Shown: positions 24,918 through 39,100, counted from the stretch's first letter. The stretch: DNA of 64,000 bases from Adiantum capillus-veneris (GCA_014529385.2 CM043955.1:150737640-150801639), one strand, 5' to 3'. The notes: a model not told the origin generated them from the sequence alone. Numbers and translations are program-made.

Positions 24918-27098
24918 GACACACGACACGGAGTTGCGGAATTCCACCCCAGACAGTATTGGCCCCAAACCTTGGCACCCCTTTCGGTATTTCTTTATAT
25001 TGCATCAACACAGTACAAGCCGGTACTCCACACTCTGCACCTTCTCCAGGAAGCATGCTAGAGAATGAGCCCTAGTCTCATATTTAAAGGCCCTAGGCCC
25101 CAAAAGCAGTTTTACATAAAAAGCCTTCAAACTCAAAAAGCTTCTGGTCCAAAAGCAATGTCAAAAAGCTACCAACGTAATTTACCGAAATTCGTACAGC
25201 TGCCACGTCAGCAGTCAGCGCAAAACGAGGAAATCCGTACAGCCTGCCACATTATCATTGTCAGCGTGATTTCCGAAAACTGCCACGTCATCAGCTGCGG
25301 GTCCTGCTTGATTTTAATCCTTTATGTCACTCGGGGCCCCATCGGACGGGTCCCCATAAGTTGGTAGGAATTCTTCTTCTGTTACTTGTTCTTCTTAGGG
25401 TCGAGGCCCCTCGGCCGGCATTTGTAAGTTGGCTCCATTCTTCAGGGCTTTGACACGTCAGCAGTTTGTGACATCTCCCCTTCTTGAAAGAGAGTAATCG
25501 TCCGTGATTACAGCATATCTGCAAAACCAATCAAGTTAGCTCAAAAATTTCCGAGGGTCATTCCGAGGGACATTCAGAGGGACAATCAATTTGCTCTTTT
25601 TGTTAAGGAGTTAGCTTCTCCTTTCGGCTCTTTTGATCAAGGAGTTGGCTTCTCCTTCCGTCCAAATCGAAACTCTTGATATTCCGACGTAGTAAAATTT
25701 AGCCATCACACCCAAACCGAGTGTCTTGATGCACTAAAATTACATAACCAGGTAATCTCATCCACTTAGGAATATTCAGTGGTTGGCACATCACAATGCA
25801 ACACAAATGCTTACATATGCATGTTACAAGACATAACAAACAGCGCCGCTGAGCACTCCCCCGAGACAAACGGTCTGCGGTATGAAGCTACTCAAAGACT
25901 ACCTCGTCATTCCCCCCGCAAATAACCTAAAAAGATCCGGGCCATGAGCTCAGAGGACTGTACAACCAAACGCTCCCCAGACCGCAGTCTGCGTCGCTTG
26001 GAGGTTCAAGCATACAACCAAACGCTCCCCAGGCATCGACCTGCGTCGTTTGGAGGTTTTCTAGCATAGAACGAAACGCTCCCCAAGCATCGGCCTGCGT
26101 CGTTCCAAGGTTTTCAAACATACAACGAAACGCTCCCCAGGCATCGGTCTGCGTTGTTCCGAGGTTCAAACAATACCAAAACAGTATTTCTCACTTCTCC
26201 ACCCGGGAGTACAATCACCAATCAATGAAACCAATATTAAAACCAGAGTTAAACAGTTCAAATCGGCACCAAGACAGGTTCAAAACAGATACCATCCATT
26301 TCAAACAGATTCCAAACAAGATCAAATAGAACTCAAACTTAAAAAGCAATCTCGACATCAATCGACTGACTTTCCATCGTGAAACCTACACCAAAAATTA
26401 GGGTTAGGTTCATTCCATAAGGTTGTAGCCAAGCACAGCATGGTCCATCAACTCTTGGACAGACAGTGTTTTCTTTGGCAGCGATGATAGTCCCAAGATA
26501 ACAATCGCACCGGACCCCCAAGGTCATCAACTCGTGAAGAGACATCTACTGAGAGATGTCGAGAAATTTCAAGTTATAATCTGCTAGGGTTTCCATGGCA
26601 AGCATTTCAAGATACCCACTCTGCCAGAAGTTGCACTTCGAAGGAAGATGTCAAAAACCATATAACTTCGGACAAAAAATTTCTTGAAAGCTTGCCAAGT
26701 CCTTGGAGTGTGCTGCTTGGTAGCTATAGACATCCACACCTGCATGGCACTGCTTTTGAGAAAAACAGTGACTCGAAACAAATCTTGGATCCTTCTCTTG
26801 CAAGTGATCTTTATGGCTTATGCCCTGTAAGACATGAGCGGTGAAGACGAGAGCGCACCCGATGCGCGATGAAGTAAGGGTGGGAGTGGCTAATAAGTCC
26901 GGGGTCGGAGCACGAACCTAAAATTTCCAATGAGCTTTGGAAGTGCGATTTTGCTCTATCTGCTATTTGGTAGGACCGGTATGCTTTCAGAAAAGCACAC
27001 GCCTGATGCTCGGATACCACTGTCACAAGACGGACACCACGTGCCAATAGAAAAGAACAAATTGAACAGACTTTTAGCACTTCAATAACAACTGAATT

Positions 27099-27135
<37 letters not shown>

Positions 27136-30100
27136 TGCGACACGGAGTGGCGGAATTCCACCCCAGAGAGTATTGACCCCAAACCTTGGCGCCCCTTTCG
27201 GTATTTCTTTATCTTGCATCAACACAGTACAAGCCAGTACTCCACACTCTGCACCTTCTCCAGGAAGCATGCCAAAGAATGAGTCCTAGCCTCATATTTA
27301 AAGGCCCTAGGCTCCAAAAGCAGTTTTACATGAAAAGCCTTCAAACTCAAAAAGCTTCTGGTCCAAAAGCAATGCCAAAAAGCTGTCAGCATAATTTACA
27401 AAAATCCGTACAACTGCCACATCAGCAGTCAACGCAAAACGCGGAAATCCGTACAGCCTGCCACGTCTTCACTGTCAGTGTGATTTTCGAAAACTGCCAC
27501 GTCATCAGTTGCGGGTCTTGCTTTATTTTAATCCTTTATGTCACTTGGGGCCCCATCAGACAGGATCCCCATAAGTTGGTAGGACTTCTTCTTCTGTTAC
27601 TTGTTCTTCTTAGGGTTTAGGCCCCTCGGCCGGCATCTGTAAGTTGGCTCCATTCTTCAGAGCTTTGACACGTCAGCAATTTGTGACACTAACCCTATTG
27701 CAGATGCGTTAAGTCACAAAGGACAGATCCTGGCTCTTGAGTCAAGATCCACAGTTTCTCTTCAGGGTGTGTCTTTCGACAGCATGAAGAACCAGTAAGC
27801 AATGGTTACAGGCTCTTGCTTCCCAAGGGCCAAGCAACTATCTCATTCGTGATGGTTGTTGTATTTTCGTCGACGTCTATGTGTGTTGCCCTTCTCTCAG
27901 GACAACCATATTGCATGATGCACATGACTCTCACGGGTGGGCATAGGGGAATGAACACCACTCTGGAAAAAATAGAAAGATTCTTTTATTGGCCTAAAAT
28001 GCAAAAAGATGTGTTTCATTATGTCACACAGTGTACTATTTGTCAAAAGATAAAAGCTCCTCGAGGTAAGCAGCAAGGCCTCTTGCTTCCGCTGCCTATT
28101 CCCGATGGACCTTTTCAAGATATTTCCATGGATTTTGTGACTAACCTTCAACCTAGTTTGCATTCAAGGAACACTCAATGTTTGACAATTGTTGATCGTT
28201 TCAGCAAGTTTTGCATGTTGACTCCTTGTAAGGCCACAGTCATCGCACAAGATGTAGCACGGTTGTTCATCAAGCATTGGTACTCCCTCCGTGATTTGCC
28301 AAATTCGATTGTTTCAGATAGGGATGTTAAGTTCATGTCCAATTTTGGCACGCACTCTTTGAAAATTTTGGCACTAAGTTGAACTTTTCATCAACTTTTC
28401 AGCCACAGTCAGATGGTCACACAGAAATTTACAATGAGTTGGCTTTTGATGTTTTAAAGTCATATGTGCATGATCAGCAATCTCATTGGGAGCTCTATCT
28501 CCCATTGGTTCAAGCTATTTTGAATGACTCTTTTTCCTCTACCATTGGTCGAACTCCGTATGAGGCAGCTTTTGATTGTCCGTTCCAGTCACTTTTGACT
28601 CGTTCGGTCAGTCAAATGCCTGATGCCAATGCTGAAAGCCAATCGTTGGATGAGATTTCTGAGAGTGTGAAGCTTCTGCTAAGCAAGGCTCAGGAGTCTT
28701 ACGCACGGCAGGCTAATAAGCATCATCAGGCTGTTTCGATCAAGGAAAGGGATTGGGTGTTTTTAAGAATCATGAAGCGACGTCTTAAGCAAGTTGGAAA
28801 GAAATGTCCTAAGTTGTCTTTCAGAATGTATTGTCCATTTCTAGTCATTAAAAAGGTAAATGAGGTTTCAATAAAATTGCAATTGCCTAACTCATGGTCA
28901 ATGCACAACGTTTTCCATGTTTCTTGGTTGAAAGTGTTTCAAGAAACACCTCCAAAGGACATTTCAGAAGAAGAAGAACCGGAGATCATCGATGAAGCTA
29001 AAGTCATGGAGCTGGAGCAAGTGTTGTTGCATAGGTTTTGCCATGGTTCAAATAAGCAAGTGAGACAGTACTTTTTGAAGTTCAAGGATCGCGGAACGCA
29101 CGAGGTAGTGTGGGTTGATGAAGAGTTTTTCAAAGATTATCCCAAAATGTTGGCAGCCTAGAAGGAAGCCAAGCAGATCGGTACCAGTACCTCACTTTAA
29201 AAAGGAGGGGATGTCACGTGCACATTTGACCCTATGTGCATGTGGACAAGCTACTTCAGGACAAGGGTTCAGTTAGCCTAGCTTAGGAAGTGTTCTGGCA
29301 CTTTTGTGAGTCTGTTCGCAGACCGTGCATGTCCAGGCACTTACAGTAGATGCATATCCTCTGGTTGCACACAACATGATCATCAGCATTACCATCAGAA
29401 TCCATCAAGAGCATTTTACAGTGCACAGAACCTATTTTCCCTATTTTAGCCATTTTTCACTTATTATTAATAAGTGACTTTGTTGAGAAACTGGGTCGGG
29501 CAAATTGTCCAAGCTAATATATAAGAAAACAGCACTAGCACTTGCTGGCAGACGCTAAAAACTGAAAACGCTAAGGGCTGAAATCTGCAAATCTTGTAAC
29601 CGCTGAATTCTGACTCTATGTCGGTGACGACAGCGATGACGACGATGCGCTGAAAATGCAGATGCTGAAATCTGCAAATATGAGGCTGAATCTGCAAACG
29701 CTGGCTGATCTGACCGTGCGGCGAGGATCTGCTACGGGAAGGTGAGATCTGCGAGGTTTGGGGGCTGCGGTGCAGAGTCTAATCGCTGAAAATGCAAAAT
29801 GCTGATGCTGTGGCCTGAACTGTCGCGGGGAATCTGCATAACGTAGATGGATCTGCAAGTTGCAAAAACGCTAGCTAATCTGCTGTGAAGTGCTAACGCC
29901 AGGCTGATCTGCAATGTTGAAAAACGCTAGGGCTGATCTGCATTTTGATGAAAACGTTGGCTGGTCTTTGGTGGCTGAAAACGCTGTGTCCTCTTGCCGA
30001 TCTTGCTGAGAAGGTGCTTTTCAGATGGTATCTGCTGCCTCCGTCTATCGTCGTCCTTATCGTCATCGACATCGTCGGCAAGTCCATTGCATTGTAGAGA

Positions 30101-33100
30101 TTTGTGCAATCAATAGTAGACCGCTCTCGCCATAGGAAGTGGAGCCTTCAAAGGAGGGTTTGGCAACATTCTGGTGTCGTATTCTTCTCTCTCTATCTCT
30201 CCGTCTCAGCACCTTCATTCACAGTGTTTACCACTTTGTTTGTGATCATTTGCACTCTCTCACTAAAGGAACGGAAGGCTCTCCCTTCCGTAATTAAAAG
30301 GAACCGAGCACAATTCGGAGCACTCATCTTGAGCAAAGTTCAACAATCACATCTGCTGCACAACCATGCTGAGGTCGGCTACAACCTTATGGAAGAAATC
30401 TAACCCTAATTTTGGTGCAGGTTTCAAGGTGGAAAGCCAGTCTTTTTTTCAAGCTCGACTAATAACGAGATTGCTTTTTAAGTTTGATTTTTTTTTGAGA
30501 ACTTGTTTGGTGATTCTGTTTGGAATTTGTTTAAAATGGATGGTATCTGTTTTAAACTTGTCTTGGTGCCGATTTGAATCGTTTGACTCTGGTTTCAATG
30601 CTTGGTAATTTACTCCCGGGTGGGATAGTAAGAAATGTTGTTTTCGGTATTGTCTAAACCTCGGAACGACGCGAACGGGATGTCTGGGGAGCGTTTCGTT
30701 GTATGCTTGAAAACCTCCAAACGACGCAGACGGGATGTCTGGGGAGCGTTTCGTTGTATGCTAGAAAACCTCCGAACGACGCAGACAGGATGTCGAGGGA
30801 GCGTTTGGTTGTATGACTGAACCTCCAAGTGACATAGGCTGCGATCTGGGGAGCGTTTGATTGTACCAGTCCTCTTAGCTCATGGCCCGGACCTTTTTAG
30901 GTTATTTGCGGAGGGGAGTGACGAGGTAGTTGTTGACTAGCTTCATACCGCAGACCGTTTGTCTCGGGGAGTGCTCAGCGGTGTTGTTCGTTGTGTCTTG
31001 TAACATACATAAGTAAGCATTTGTGTTGTATTGTGATGTGCCACATATTCAAAATAAATAAATCAGCCACTTGTGGAGCTTCCACAGTCTCGACCATAGG
31101 TATAAAATGAGCCATCTTGCTTAAATGATCAACCACTACCAAAATAAAATCCTTCTCTCAAGGGCCACTATAAAATCCATTGAAATGATTTGCTAATTAG
31201 ATTCCTGAATCTGTAATGGTTGTAACAACCCAAGCGCTTTAACTCTTTCTGCTTTATTAACTTGACACTTGAAACATACTTGTGAACTTCTTGCTTGAGA
31301 TTTAGGTCTTGATGATCCCTACGCTAAGCTAGGCAAGAGCCAAGCCAAACGCAAGGGGTACATGATGCTGGGGTTTTGCGTTGACGACGATGAGGGGTAT
31401 TTGTATTGCGGTGTTGCTGAGGTACTAATGGGTAATGCTGGAGATACTTGGTACTGCGACGACGACGAGGTTGCGGGCTGATCTGCTATCGGCGGGGACG
31501 GCAATGGGCTGAAAACTGAAAATGCTGGTGCTGTAACGACAGCGTGCCGATGGCGAGGGTGAAGAGGCTGATCGTTGCAAAAACACTGGCTGCTGCAAGC
31601 GTTTTGGGAAGGCTGAAAACACTGATGCCAAGCTGATGAAAACGCTAGGTTCTGATGAGGAAGGGAGCTTGGTACTACAGGTGCTGATCCCCCTTGGTTC
31701 TTCTACTCTTTCCTGCCTCTCTAGCACTGCATAGGGCTGCAGGTACCAGAAGTTGGGTCGAGCAGCATCCAAATCAGCCCCACGACCATGGAAAGAAAAG
31801 GCTGAAAATCACTTATTAATAAATGCCATGCTAAGGGGCGGTTCACACGCGGTAAATGCCTAAATGATGAAATGCGGTACTGTGCAAGAGAGGGTATGCA
31901 CCTATGACTACCTGGGCATGCACGTCCTGCTAGAGACTCACAAGGGTTCCATGCTAGGTCCTAAGCTAAGACTGACACTAGATTGTAGCAGAAGCTTGTC
32001 TCATGGCGCAAGTGCAGTGTGCACGTGACACTTCTTGCTCTCAAGAGCCACTGACCTTCCATCTTGACTAAGTATTGCACCAGCTGCGATACTACTTGTC
32101 ATGTGCACTTCTAACCCTATGTGTACGTGAACAAGCTACTTCATGACATGGGTTCAGTTCAGTCCAGTTCAGTTAGCTTAGAAAGTGATCCGGCACTTTT
32201 GTGAGTCTGTTCGCAGACCTTGCATATCGAGACACTTAGAATAGATGCATATCCTCTGGTTGCACACAGCATGATCATCAGATTTCCATCGAAACCCATC
32301 AGGAGCATTTTTACAATGCATAGATCTATTTTCCCTATTTTTGACATTTTTCACTTATTATTTTTAAGTGACTTTTGTTGAGAACTAGGTAGGGCAAATT
32401 TCATAAGTAGAAACCTAGCGCTAGCACTTTCTGGCAGAAGAGGCGGCACGAACTTCGTTTCAATAGGTACCTTCTCAGCAGGACCCCAACAAGCCTAGCG
32501 TTTTTGCAACACAGCAGCAAGGACCTAGCGTTTTGCAACCACAGATCAGCCCTTGGCGTTTTTGCATGGCACATCAGCCTCGGCGACCACAAGACACAGC
32601 AGATCAGCCCTAGCATTAGCAGTTTCCTCAGCAAAGACATATTTCAACCCCTAGCGTTTTTGGTTTGGCAGATCAACCGCACCTTTTTACAGATCTTCGC
32701 GACGGAATCATCCCTAGACTCCGCGTTTTCAGTTTTCAGCAGTCAGTTTCCGCAGTAGAACCTCCAAACCTCGTAGATCTCACCTTCCCGCAACAAATCC
32801 TCGCCGCACAGTCAGATCCCGCGAAGTTTGCAAATTCAGCCTGGAAAATGCAGATTTCAGCATCTGCATTTTCAGCGCGTCGTCGTCGCATCGTTGTTAT
32901 CGACATCGTCACCGACATAGAGTCAGAATTCAGCAGATAAAGCTTTGCACATTTCAGCCCTTAGCATTTTCAGATTTCAGCCCGTCTCGTCGTCATCCTC
33001 ATCGTCGTCGACATCGTCGGGAAGTCCAAGCATTGTAGAGATTTGTGCAATCAATAGTAGACCGCTCTCGCCATAGAGAGTGGGGCCTTCGGAGGAGGGT

Positions 33101-36100
33101 TTAACAACATTCTGGTGTCGTATTCTTCTCTCTCTATCTCTCAGTCTCAACACCTTCATTCCCAGTGTCTCTCACTAAAGGAACGGAAGGCTCTCCCTTC
33201 CGTAAGTAAAAGGAACCTTGAGCACAGTTCGGAGCACTCATCTTGAGCAAAGTTCAACATTCACTTCCGCTGCACCTTACATTGGTATCAGAGCTTTGGC
33301 AGTGTTCTGTATCACTCAAGGAAAGAACCACAATAACCACATAATTTTTGTTTACTTGTTGCGGTCGCACGTAACCCAAGTTCTCTTGGGCGTGTCGATT
33401 CCTAATCGTGTTTTTGAAGAGTGACAAGAATCCCAAGAAAGAAGGGCTTGTCCAGCCTCCCCTTGTGCCTCTTTTCACTCATAGAGAGCGGACCGTGTAC
33501 GTAGCGGCCGGCCAATCGACGTGAGGTGGGAAAAAAGCAACCTTGGTGTGAGCGCAAGGCCGCCAAAGGGTGCACCCGCGGAAAAGAGAGGAGCTCGGGT
33601 GAAGAGAAGATCCCTCTCTTACACAGATTGCAAGCTAAAGAAGAACCTCAAGAATCTCAAGACTCCAGAACCTCAAGACCCTCAAGAACCCAAGAACCAA
33701 GAACCACAAGACCCCAAGTTTCTCGTGAACTTAAGAACCCAAGACTTCAGTGGATGGTCATCACCCGAAGCGGAATGGATACTTCGGATGGAGGTGGTGA
33801 GCATGGGAGTGGTGAAGAAGAGTTTTCCCCACCAGGAGGTTTTTCCGACCCTCCCCCTTCCCCATCTACGCCAAGGATTTCACTAACTCCTATGGAGGTT
33901 TTCGACAAGATGATGATGGACAGGAAGTTAGAAAGCAAAGAAAGAATCGCAGCCATCGAGCATAAGTACCAAGAAAGAATGGCAGCCATAGCGCGTGAGC
34001 ACGAGCAAGCACGCTTGGAAGCCAAAGTAAGAAAAGCCAAATTGGATCGTGAGCAAGAAGAAAGACAAGCAGAATTTGATCGCGAGAACAAAGAAAGACA
34101 AGCAGAATTTGATTGTGAGAACAAAGCAAGAAAAGAGAAGAGCGACCAACACATGAAAGAGTTCTTGTGACTCTTTTCAATTGTGCAGGTGCAGTTTGAA
34201 CAGGATCAGGAGAAGGAGACTCTCTCAGTCTCTTCTTCTCCAAAGCATGACACAAGATTTGCATGATGATAAGCATGATGATTTGAATGATAATGATGAG
34301 CATAATGATTTATGAAATGAACAACGAGAGTGGATCTCCCGGCTACACGGACCCCCTACAGACACGCGTCCGACAAACCACCCGACCATAGCCACCATAG
34401 CTCCCCCGTGCTGGGACCAGCATCCAAGGACGTAGGCATGCACCTGTAAGACCGAGCGTCCCATATCACCCGGCCTCACCTCCTCGAGGTGACCTCGCGC
34501 ACTCCTAGCCTCGCGGGCTAACCACTGGCACTCTGCCAGTGGGGGTCGATAACTACAAATGAGGCTTTGGTCTCCCTTTTATAATAATGGCCGGCCACAC
34601 TAACCGTGTTCACACTACGTCCGCCCGGACACTGGACGCCCATCCCGACGACGTCTAGGCTAGATCCCCTCTCTTGTGAGCGGAACATAACATACTTCCC
34701 CTCTTAAGAACCATTGATGTCCTCATCAATGAAGTGGGGATATTGAGCCTTCAAAGCTCTAATTGGTTCCCAAGTAGCAAACCTTTCAGATTGACCCTTC
34801 CATTTAATTAAGTACTCGTCATAAGCCTTTTGGCGCAAATGACGGATACAATGATCTAAAACTGCCTCTGGTTCTCGAGGAATGTACTCAGTTTGCATAT
34901 CTTGCCATACATTTTCCTCGATAGGCACAACAACGTCGGCTTCGCCCAATTTTACTCTAAGGCGACTGACATGGAACACTGGATGTACACTAATATCCGA
35001 AGGAAGAGCCAGTTTATAGGCAACTTGGCCAATTTTCTTTGTGATCAAGAACGGACCACAATATCTAGCTGAAAGCTTATAATGCTTTCCGGTTCGCATA
35101 GTCTTGGAATCCTTGGGTATCTTCAGATAGACGCATTGTCCCACATCAAGAGTCCTTGGAGATCTCTTTTGATTAGCATAAGTAGTGACTCGATCACGAG
35201 CCGTTCTTATACTATCCTTAGCCAATTCGAGCATTTCTTGCATGTGATACAAAAAATCACGAGCTTGGCGTTCCTTGACTTTCTCTACGCCAATAGTAAT
35301 TGGGGATTTAGGCTCAAATCCATACATCAGCATAAACGGGCTAAATCCAGTAGCAGAATGCTTGCTACTATAGTAGGCAAACTCTAACTGTGGAAGATAT
35401 CTTTCCCAATCAGACTGCCTGTGAGAGACATAGGCTCTCAACATGTCCTCTAATGTCTGATTCATCCTCTCAGTTTGTCCGTCGAACTCACGATGGTCAG
35501 AAGACGACATACTCAACTTTGTTTGAAGATGAGCAAACACATCTTGTCAGAAAGTGATGACGTGGCGGACAGCAGAAACCCTAATTTCTGCCAAAAACCC
35601 TAATTTTCGAAAATCGCGGAGGCGGATGTTTTTATTATTTTTTTTTTTTTTTAATTTTGGGGAAATTTTGAGCGACGCAAATCTCAGCTTTTCGCTTTGA
35701 TTTGGGAGAAAGAAAGAGAAAAAGAGAACTTGCTTTTTACTGACTCTCATTGAGAGAGAGAGAGAGAATCTGCTTTTGCTTTGAAGCTTTTGGGGCTCTG
35801 CTTTTGGGCATCCCTTGTAACCTTTAAATTAGTGGTGAGGGCCTCACTTCTCAGAGCATATGGACGCAGAGTCTGAGAGTGAAACCCTAACCGCTCTCTT
35901 GTACTTTGATGATTGATTAATACAAAAAGAAATACCGAAAGGGGCGCCAGTCTTTGGGGCCAATATCTCTAGGCACGAAACTCCGTCGGGCCAGTGCAAA
36001 TCTATTGTGATCTGTGAATTGTTTTGAAGTGGTTATTTGGTGCTGTCGCGGTTGATTCTTAACTTGGAGTGTCCGATTTCTCTTCTACGGGAAATCCGAT

Positions 36101-39100
36101 CCCCGAATATTTTTTTCCGCGGCACCTATGGCTTCAGGCAATGATCAGTCGACTCCCTCTGCATCTGGAGATGCGGGCTGGGATCACAACGAAGATTCAG
36201 ACAGAGAGTATGGCCCGCCTTGGCCTACTCAGGCGGAGCAAAGAGAGATGGAGCGTGGTCAATTGATTGGCGATGCAACAAAGATGATGCTCAATTTTGC
36301 CAAGGACCTGAAGATGGCAAAATATGTGACCCAGACCTCTTTGGAAGAGGTACAAACAGAGTGGTAGAGAACCACAACACCACTCCCGAAACCCGCTCTC
36401 AAGAAACCTTCTGCCTCCAAGAAAATATACGGAGAAGGAACTGGAGAACGTGGTTGATGCACGGATTGCTCAGCTTTTCGACGTGCAAAAGAAGGACAAA
36501 AAGCACGGCAAAAAGCAGAAGAAAGGCACTGACTTCCCGGGATATTTGGGTCGTCAGTCGACTTTTGACAAGGCAAAGAAATTGAAGAAGCGCGTCAAGT
36601 TTGAAGACCTACCCAGTTCTTCATCTTCTTCTTCTTCTGATAGTTCTTCTAGCTCCTCGGATTCGAGCGAAGAAGACAGAAAAGGTAAAAAGCGAAGACC
36701 CATGCTGAGCTGAAGACCCATTCAAGTCTGCAAGAGACCACAGGGCACCGTGCTAGCCCTCCAAATGACGTCCACACAGGGACAAACACGGATCAGTTTG
36801 AAGATTGAAGAATCAGCCAAAGCCTTCATGGTGTCATGACGACCAAAGCTACTTCAACCTAAAGACTGCATCTAACCAAGTAACCTTGCCCGATTCAAGA
36901 TTCGGCGATTGGAAACCAAAGCTGGTGTCAGCCTAAGTCTACAACTCGCGTCAAAATGACGGTAAGTTTCCTTGCAACTTTGCAAGGGCTGCATTGCGAC
37001 GGACTCTACTTCAAATTCGGCTTTCAAGAAGCCTCCGCGCGGGCCAACGCAGCAGGTGGCTCCGCGCAAAAAGAAGGACAAAAAGCACGGCAAAAAGCAG
37101 AAGAAAGGCACTGACTTCCCGGGATATTTGGGTCGTCAGTCGACTTTTGACAAGGCAAAGAAATTGAAGAAGCGCGTCAAGTTTGAAGACCTACCCAGTT
37201 CTTCATCTTCTTCTTCTTCTGATAGTTCTTCTAGCTCCTCGGATTCGAGCGAAGAAGACAGAAAAGGTAAAAAGCGAAGCAAGAAACAAAGCTTCGGAAA
37301 GGGCAAGAAAAAGGCAAAGAAGGTTACATCTCGCCCAGAGACTGACAGTTCTACTGAGGACTCATCTACAGACAGCTCAGATTCCGATGACAGAAAGTTT
37401 TATGCGAACAAGAAGAATTTTTACAAAGCCAACCAGTATGACTTTCTCGAAGATAAAAGCAAGAAAGTCCGAGAGTTTAAGGAAGGTGGCCACTCGATCA
37501 AGTTTGATACTTTTCAGGATACTCAGATGCTTCGAAGGCTTTGTCTTTTATACAGCAGTTTGACATCGCTTTCGTGGGAGGACGCTATTCAGAGCACTCC
37601 AAGATTCGGAGAGCTGCCTCTTACTTTAAGGGGAATGCTCGTACTTGGTGGTCCGCGCTTCTATTAAGCAAGACTGTGCCAGTTACATGGCTGAAACTCA
37701 AGAGGCTTTTTATTTCTTCTTGGTTGACTCAAGAGTTTGAGCGAGATATACGAGCTGCTTGGAACCATCTCCGGATGACCAAGAGCGATACAGTGAATTC
37801 TTATTGTGAAAGATTCTGGAGCTCTTTTCTACCCGCCTCTTCATTCAAGAAGATCTTGTTCAGAGAACAGATTGAGCGGTTTACCTTGGGTCTACCTACA
37901 GAGATCCGAGATCACTGCTTGGAATAGAAGTCAGCTTCTATTCAGGAGTTGATGAGTCATGCGAAGCGGGGCTTTGCCATTCACTCTGGCAGTTTGACCT
38001 AGCCCACAGATAAGGCCAGGACACAACGAGCCGAACAGACGTCTGGGAATGAAAGTAGAAAGAAAAAGAGCAACCCAGAGAAAAAGGATGCACAACCCAA
38101 GCTTACTCCTGAGGAGAGAGCTCGCTTCATCAGAGAGGGGAAGTGCTTTGGATGCGGGGAACATGGACATATCTCCGCGAAGTGCCCTAAAAAAGGCACA
38201 GAAAGAACAGAATGATAAAGACGAAGACAGGCCTAAGAGTTTGAGAGCAGCTGAGGAATGTGGCAGAAAAGGCAGATAGAAAAGCAGAACTGGTACCACA
38301 TGGCGTGGGACTTGCACCGAATCAAATGAATGAAAGTACAAACTTTGCCGCTTTTTTTGGGGCAAAGTGAAGGATCAGGAAGCTCTTTTGAAGGAGCCAA
38401 GGCCAACTTCTTTGGCGGCTCGATTTGGAACTACGCCCGACAGACTGACGCCACAAGCGGAGGTAGTTCAACTGGCACCCGGATGGGATGTTGCCATTAC
38501 ACCGAGCATTGGCAAACTTTGTTTGCAATGACAGGGGTGTTCAGGGCACGCGAGTGACGTTCTACTCGGTATCCCTTGGTACCACAAGAACTACGCCGTG
38601 GTTGACTACCGGGCCGAGAAAGCGACTTTGATAAATAAAGGGCTTAGAGATTGTACTTGATGAACTTCAGTTTTCTTACTCATTCTTTTGGGAGAACTGA
38701 ACGATGGATAAAGGTTGAATATGTTTTGACCTGAAGAAAAGAACGCCAAGATTTTTTCTCCACGCTCATGCCGATTGCTTCTGAGAGGGCCTGAAGATCA
38801 AACCATTGATCTGATACCTAGAAGCACACCACCGAATCAGCCACCTTATCGTGTGAGCCGAGTATAGAATGAAAAGATTATGAACCTAGTGAAAGACCTC
38901 TTGGAAAAGGGTCTTGTCCAACCTAGTACTTCACTGTATTGCTCTCCAATGTTGTTGGTTTTGAAGAAAGACGGATCTTGGAGAATGTGCATCGATTATA
39001 GCACTCTCAACGAAATCACCATCAAGAACAGATTTCCGATTCCTAGGATCGATGATATACTCGACTAGTTACAGGGATCCTCGTGCTTTAGCAGGATTGA

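Larger units (their letters stand above)
24809..27688 (-). mobile_element. Non-autonomous LTR element, intact ends (TGTCACAA family)
   Basis: 2880 bp, flanked by CTAAC at 24804-24808 and 27689-27693. Two LTRs of 665 and 668 bp, primer site 27005-27019, polypurine tract 25474-25490, interior of only 1547 bp. LTR termini are perfect inverted octamers (TGTCACAA/TTGTGACA). The interior holds a gag fragment and a 54-bp tandem repeat but no protease, RT or integrase, so it needs another element's enzymes. It interrupts element 2 between the RNase H words GKAN and PIADALS. Confidence 0.93.
17774..30358 (+). mobile_element. Large Ty3/Gypsy element (element 2) with two insertions inside it
   Basis: LTRs 17774-20918 (itself interrupted) and 29212-30358, primer site 20920, polypurine tract 29199. 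gag, protease, RT, RNase H, integrase and a chromodomain-like tail are all present but broken by stops and frameshifts. Left flank AAGAG. On the right the expected last 7 or so LTR bases, the AAGAG copy and a few gag bases of the target are missing, a deletion of about 20 bp judged against the target family's intact copy. It inserted into gag of the non-autonomous element at 16506-31047. Confidence 0.88.
16506..31047 (+). mobile_element. Non-autonomous LTR element (TGTCAYAAA family), interrupted and 3'-truncated
   Basis: Left LTR 16506-17219, primer site at 17221, gag remnant to 17773; the sequence then resumes at 30359 and runs to 31047. A copy of the same family on the minus strand (24809-27688) gives the intact order. 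The gap 17774-30358 is a younger Gypsy element. The right LTR is absent: homology ends at GATGTGCCA (31047) and the next bases are integrase of the old minus-strand element, so a deletion removed the 3' end and some host sequence. The 5-bp left flank is GATAA. Confidence 0.82.

Noticed and set aside
25960-26170. CRISPR-like or regulatory iteron array
   Set aside because: Units of 54 bp are diverged over their full length with no spacer/repeat contrast.
31316-32030. Full solo LTR with AGAAG target duplication
   Set aside because: AGAAG occurs before the start and about 25 bp past the apparent end, but integrase sequence seems to begin before that second copy, so the match is probably chance.
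20920-33294. TGGTATCAGAGC words as tRNA gene pieces
   Set aside because: Only the short primer-complementary stretch is present, right at LTR ends; no cloverleaf.
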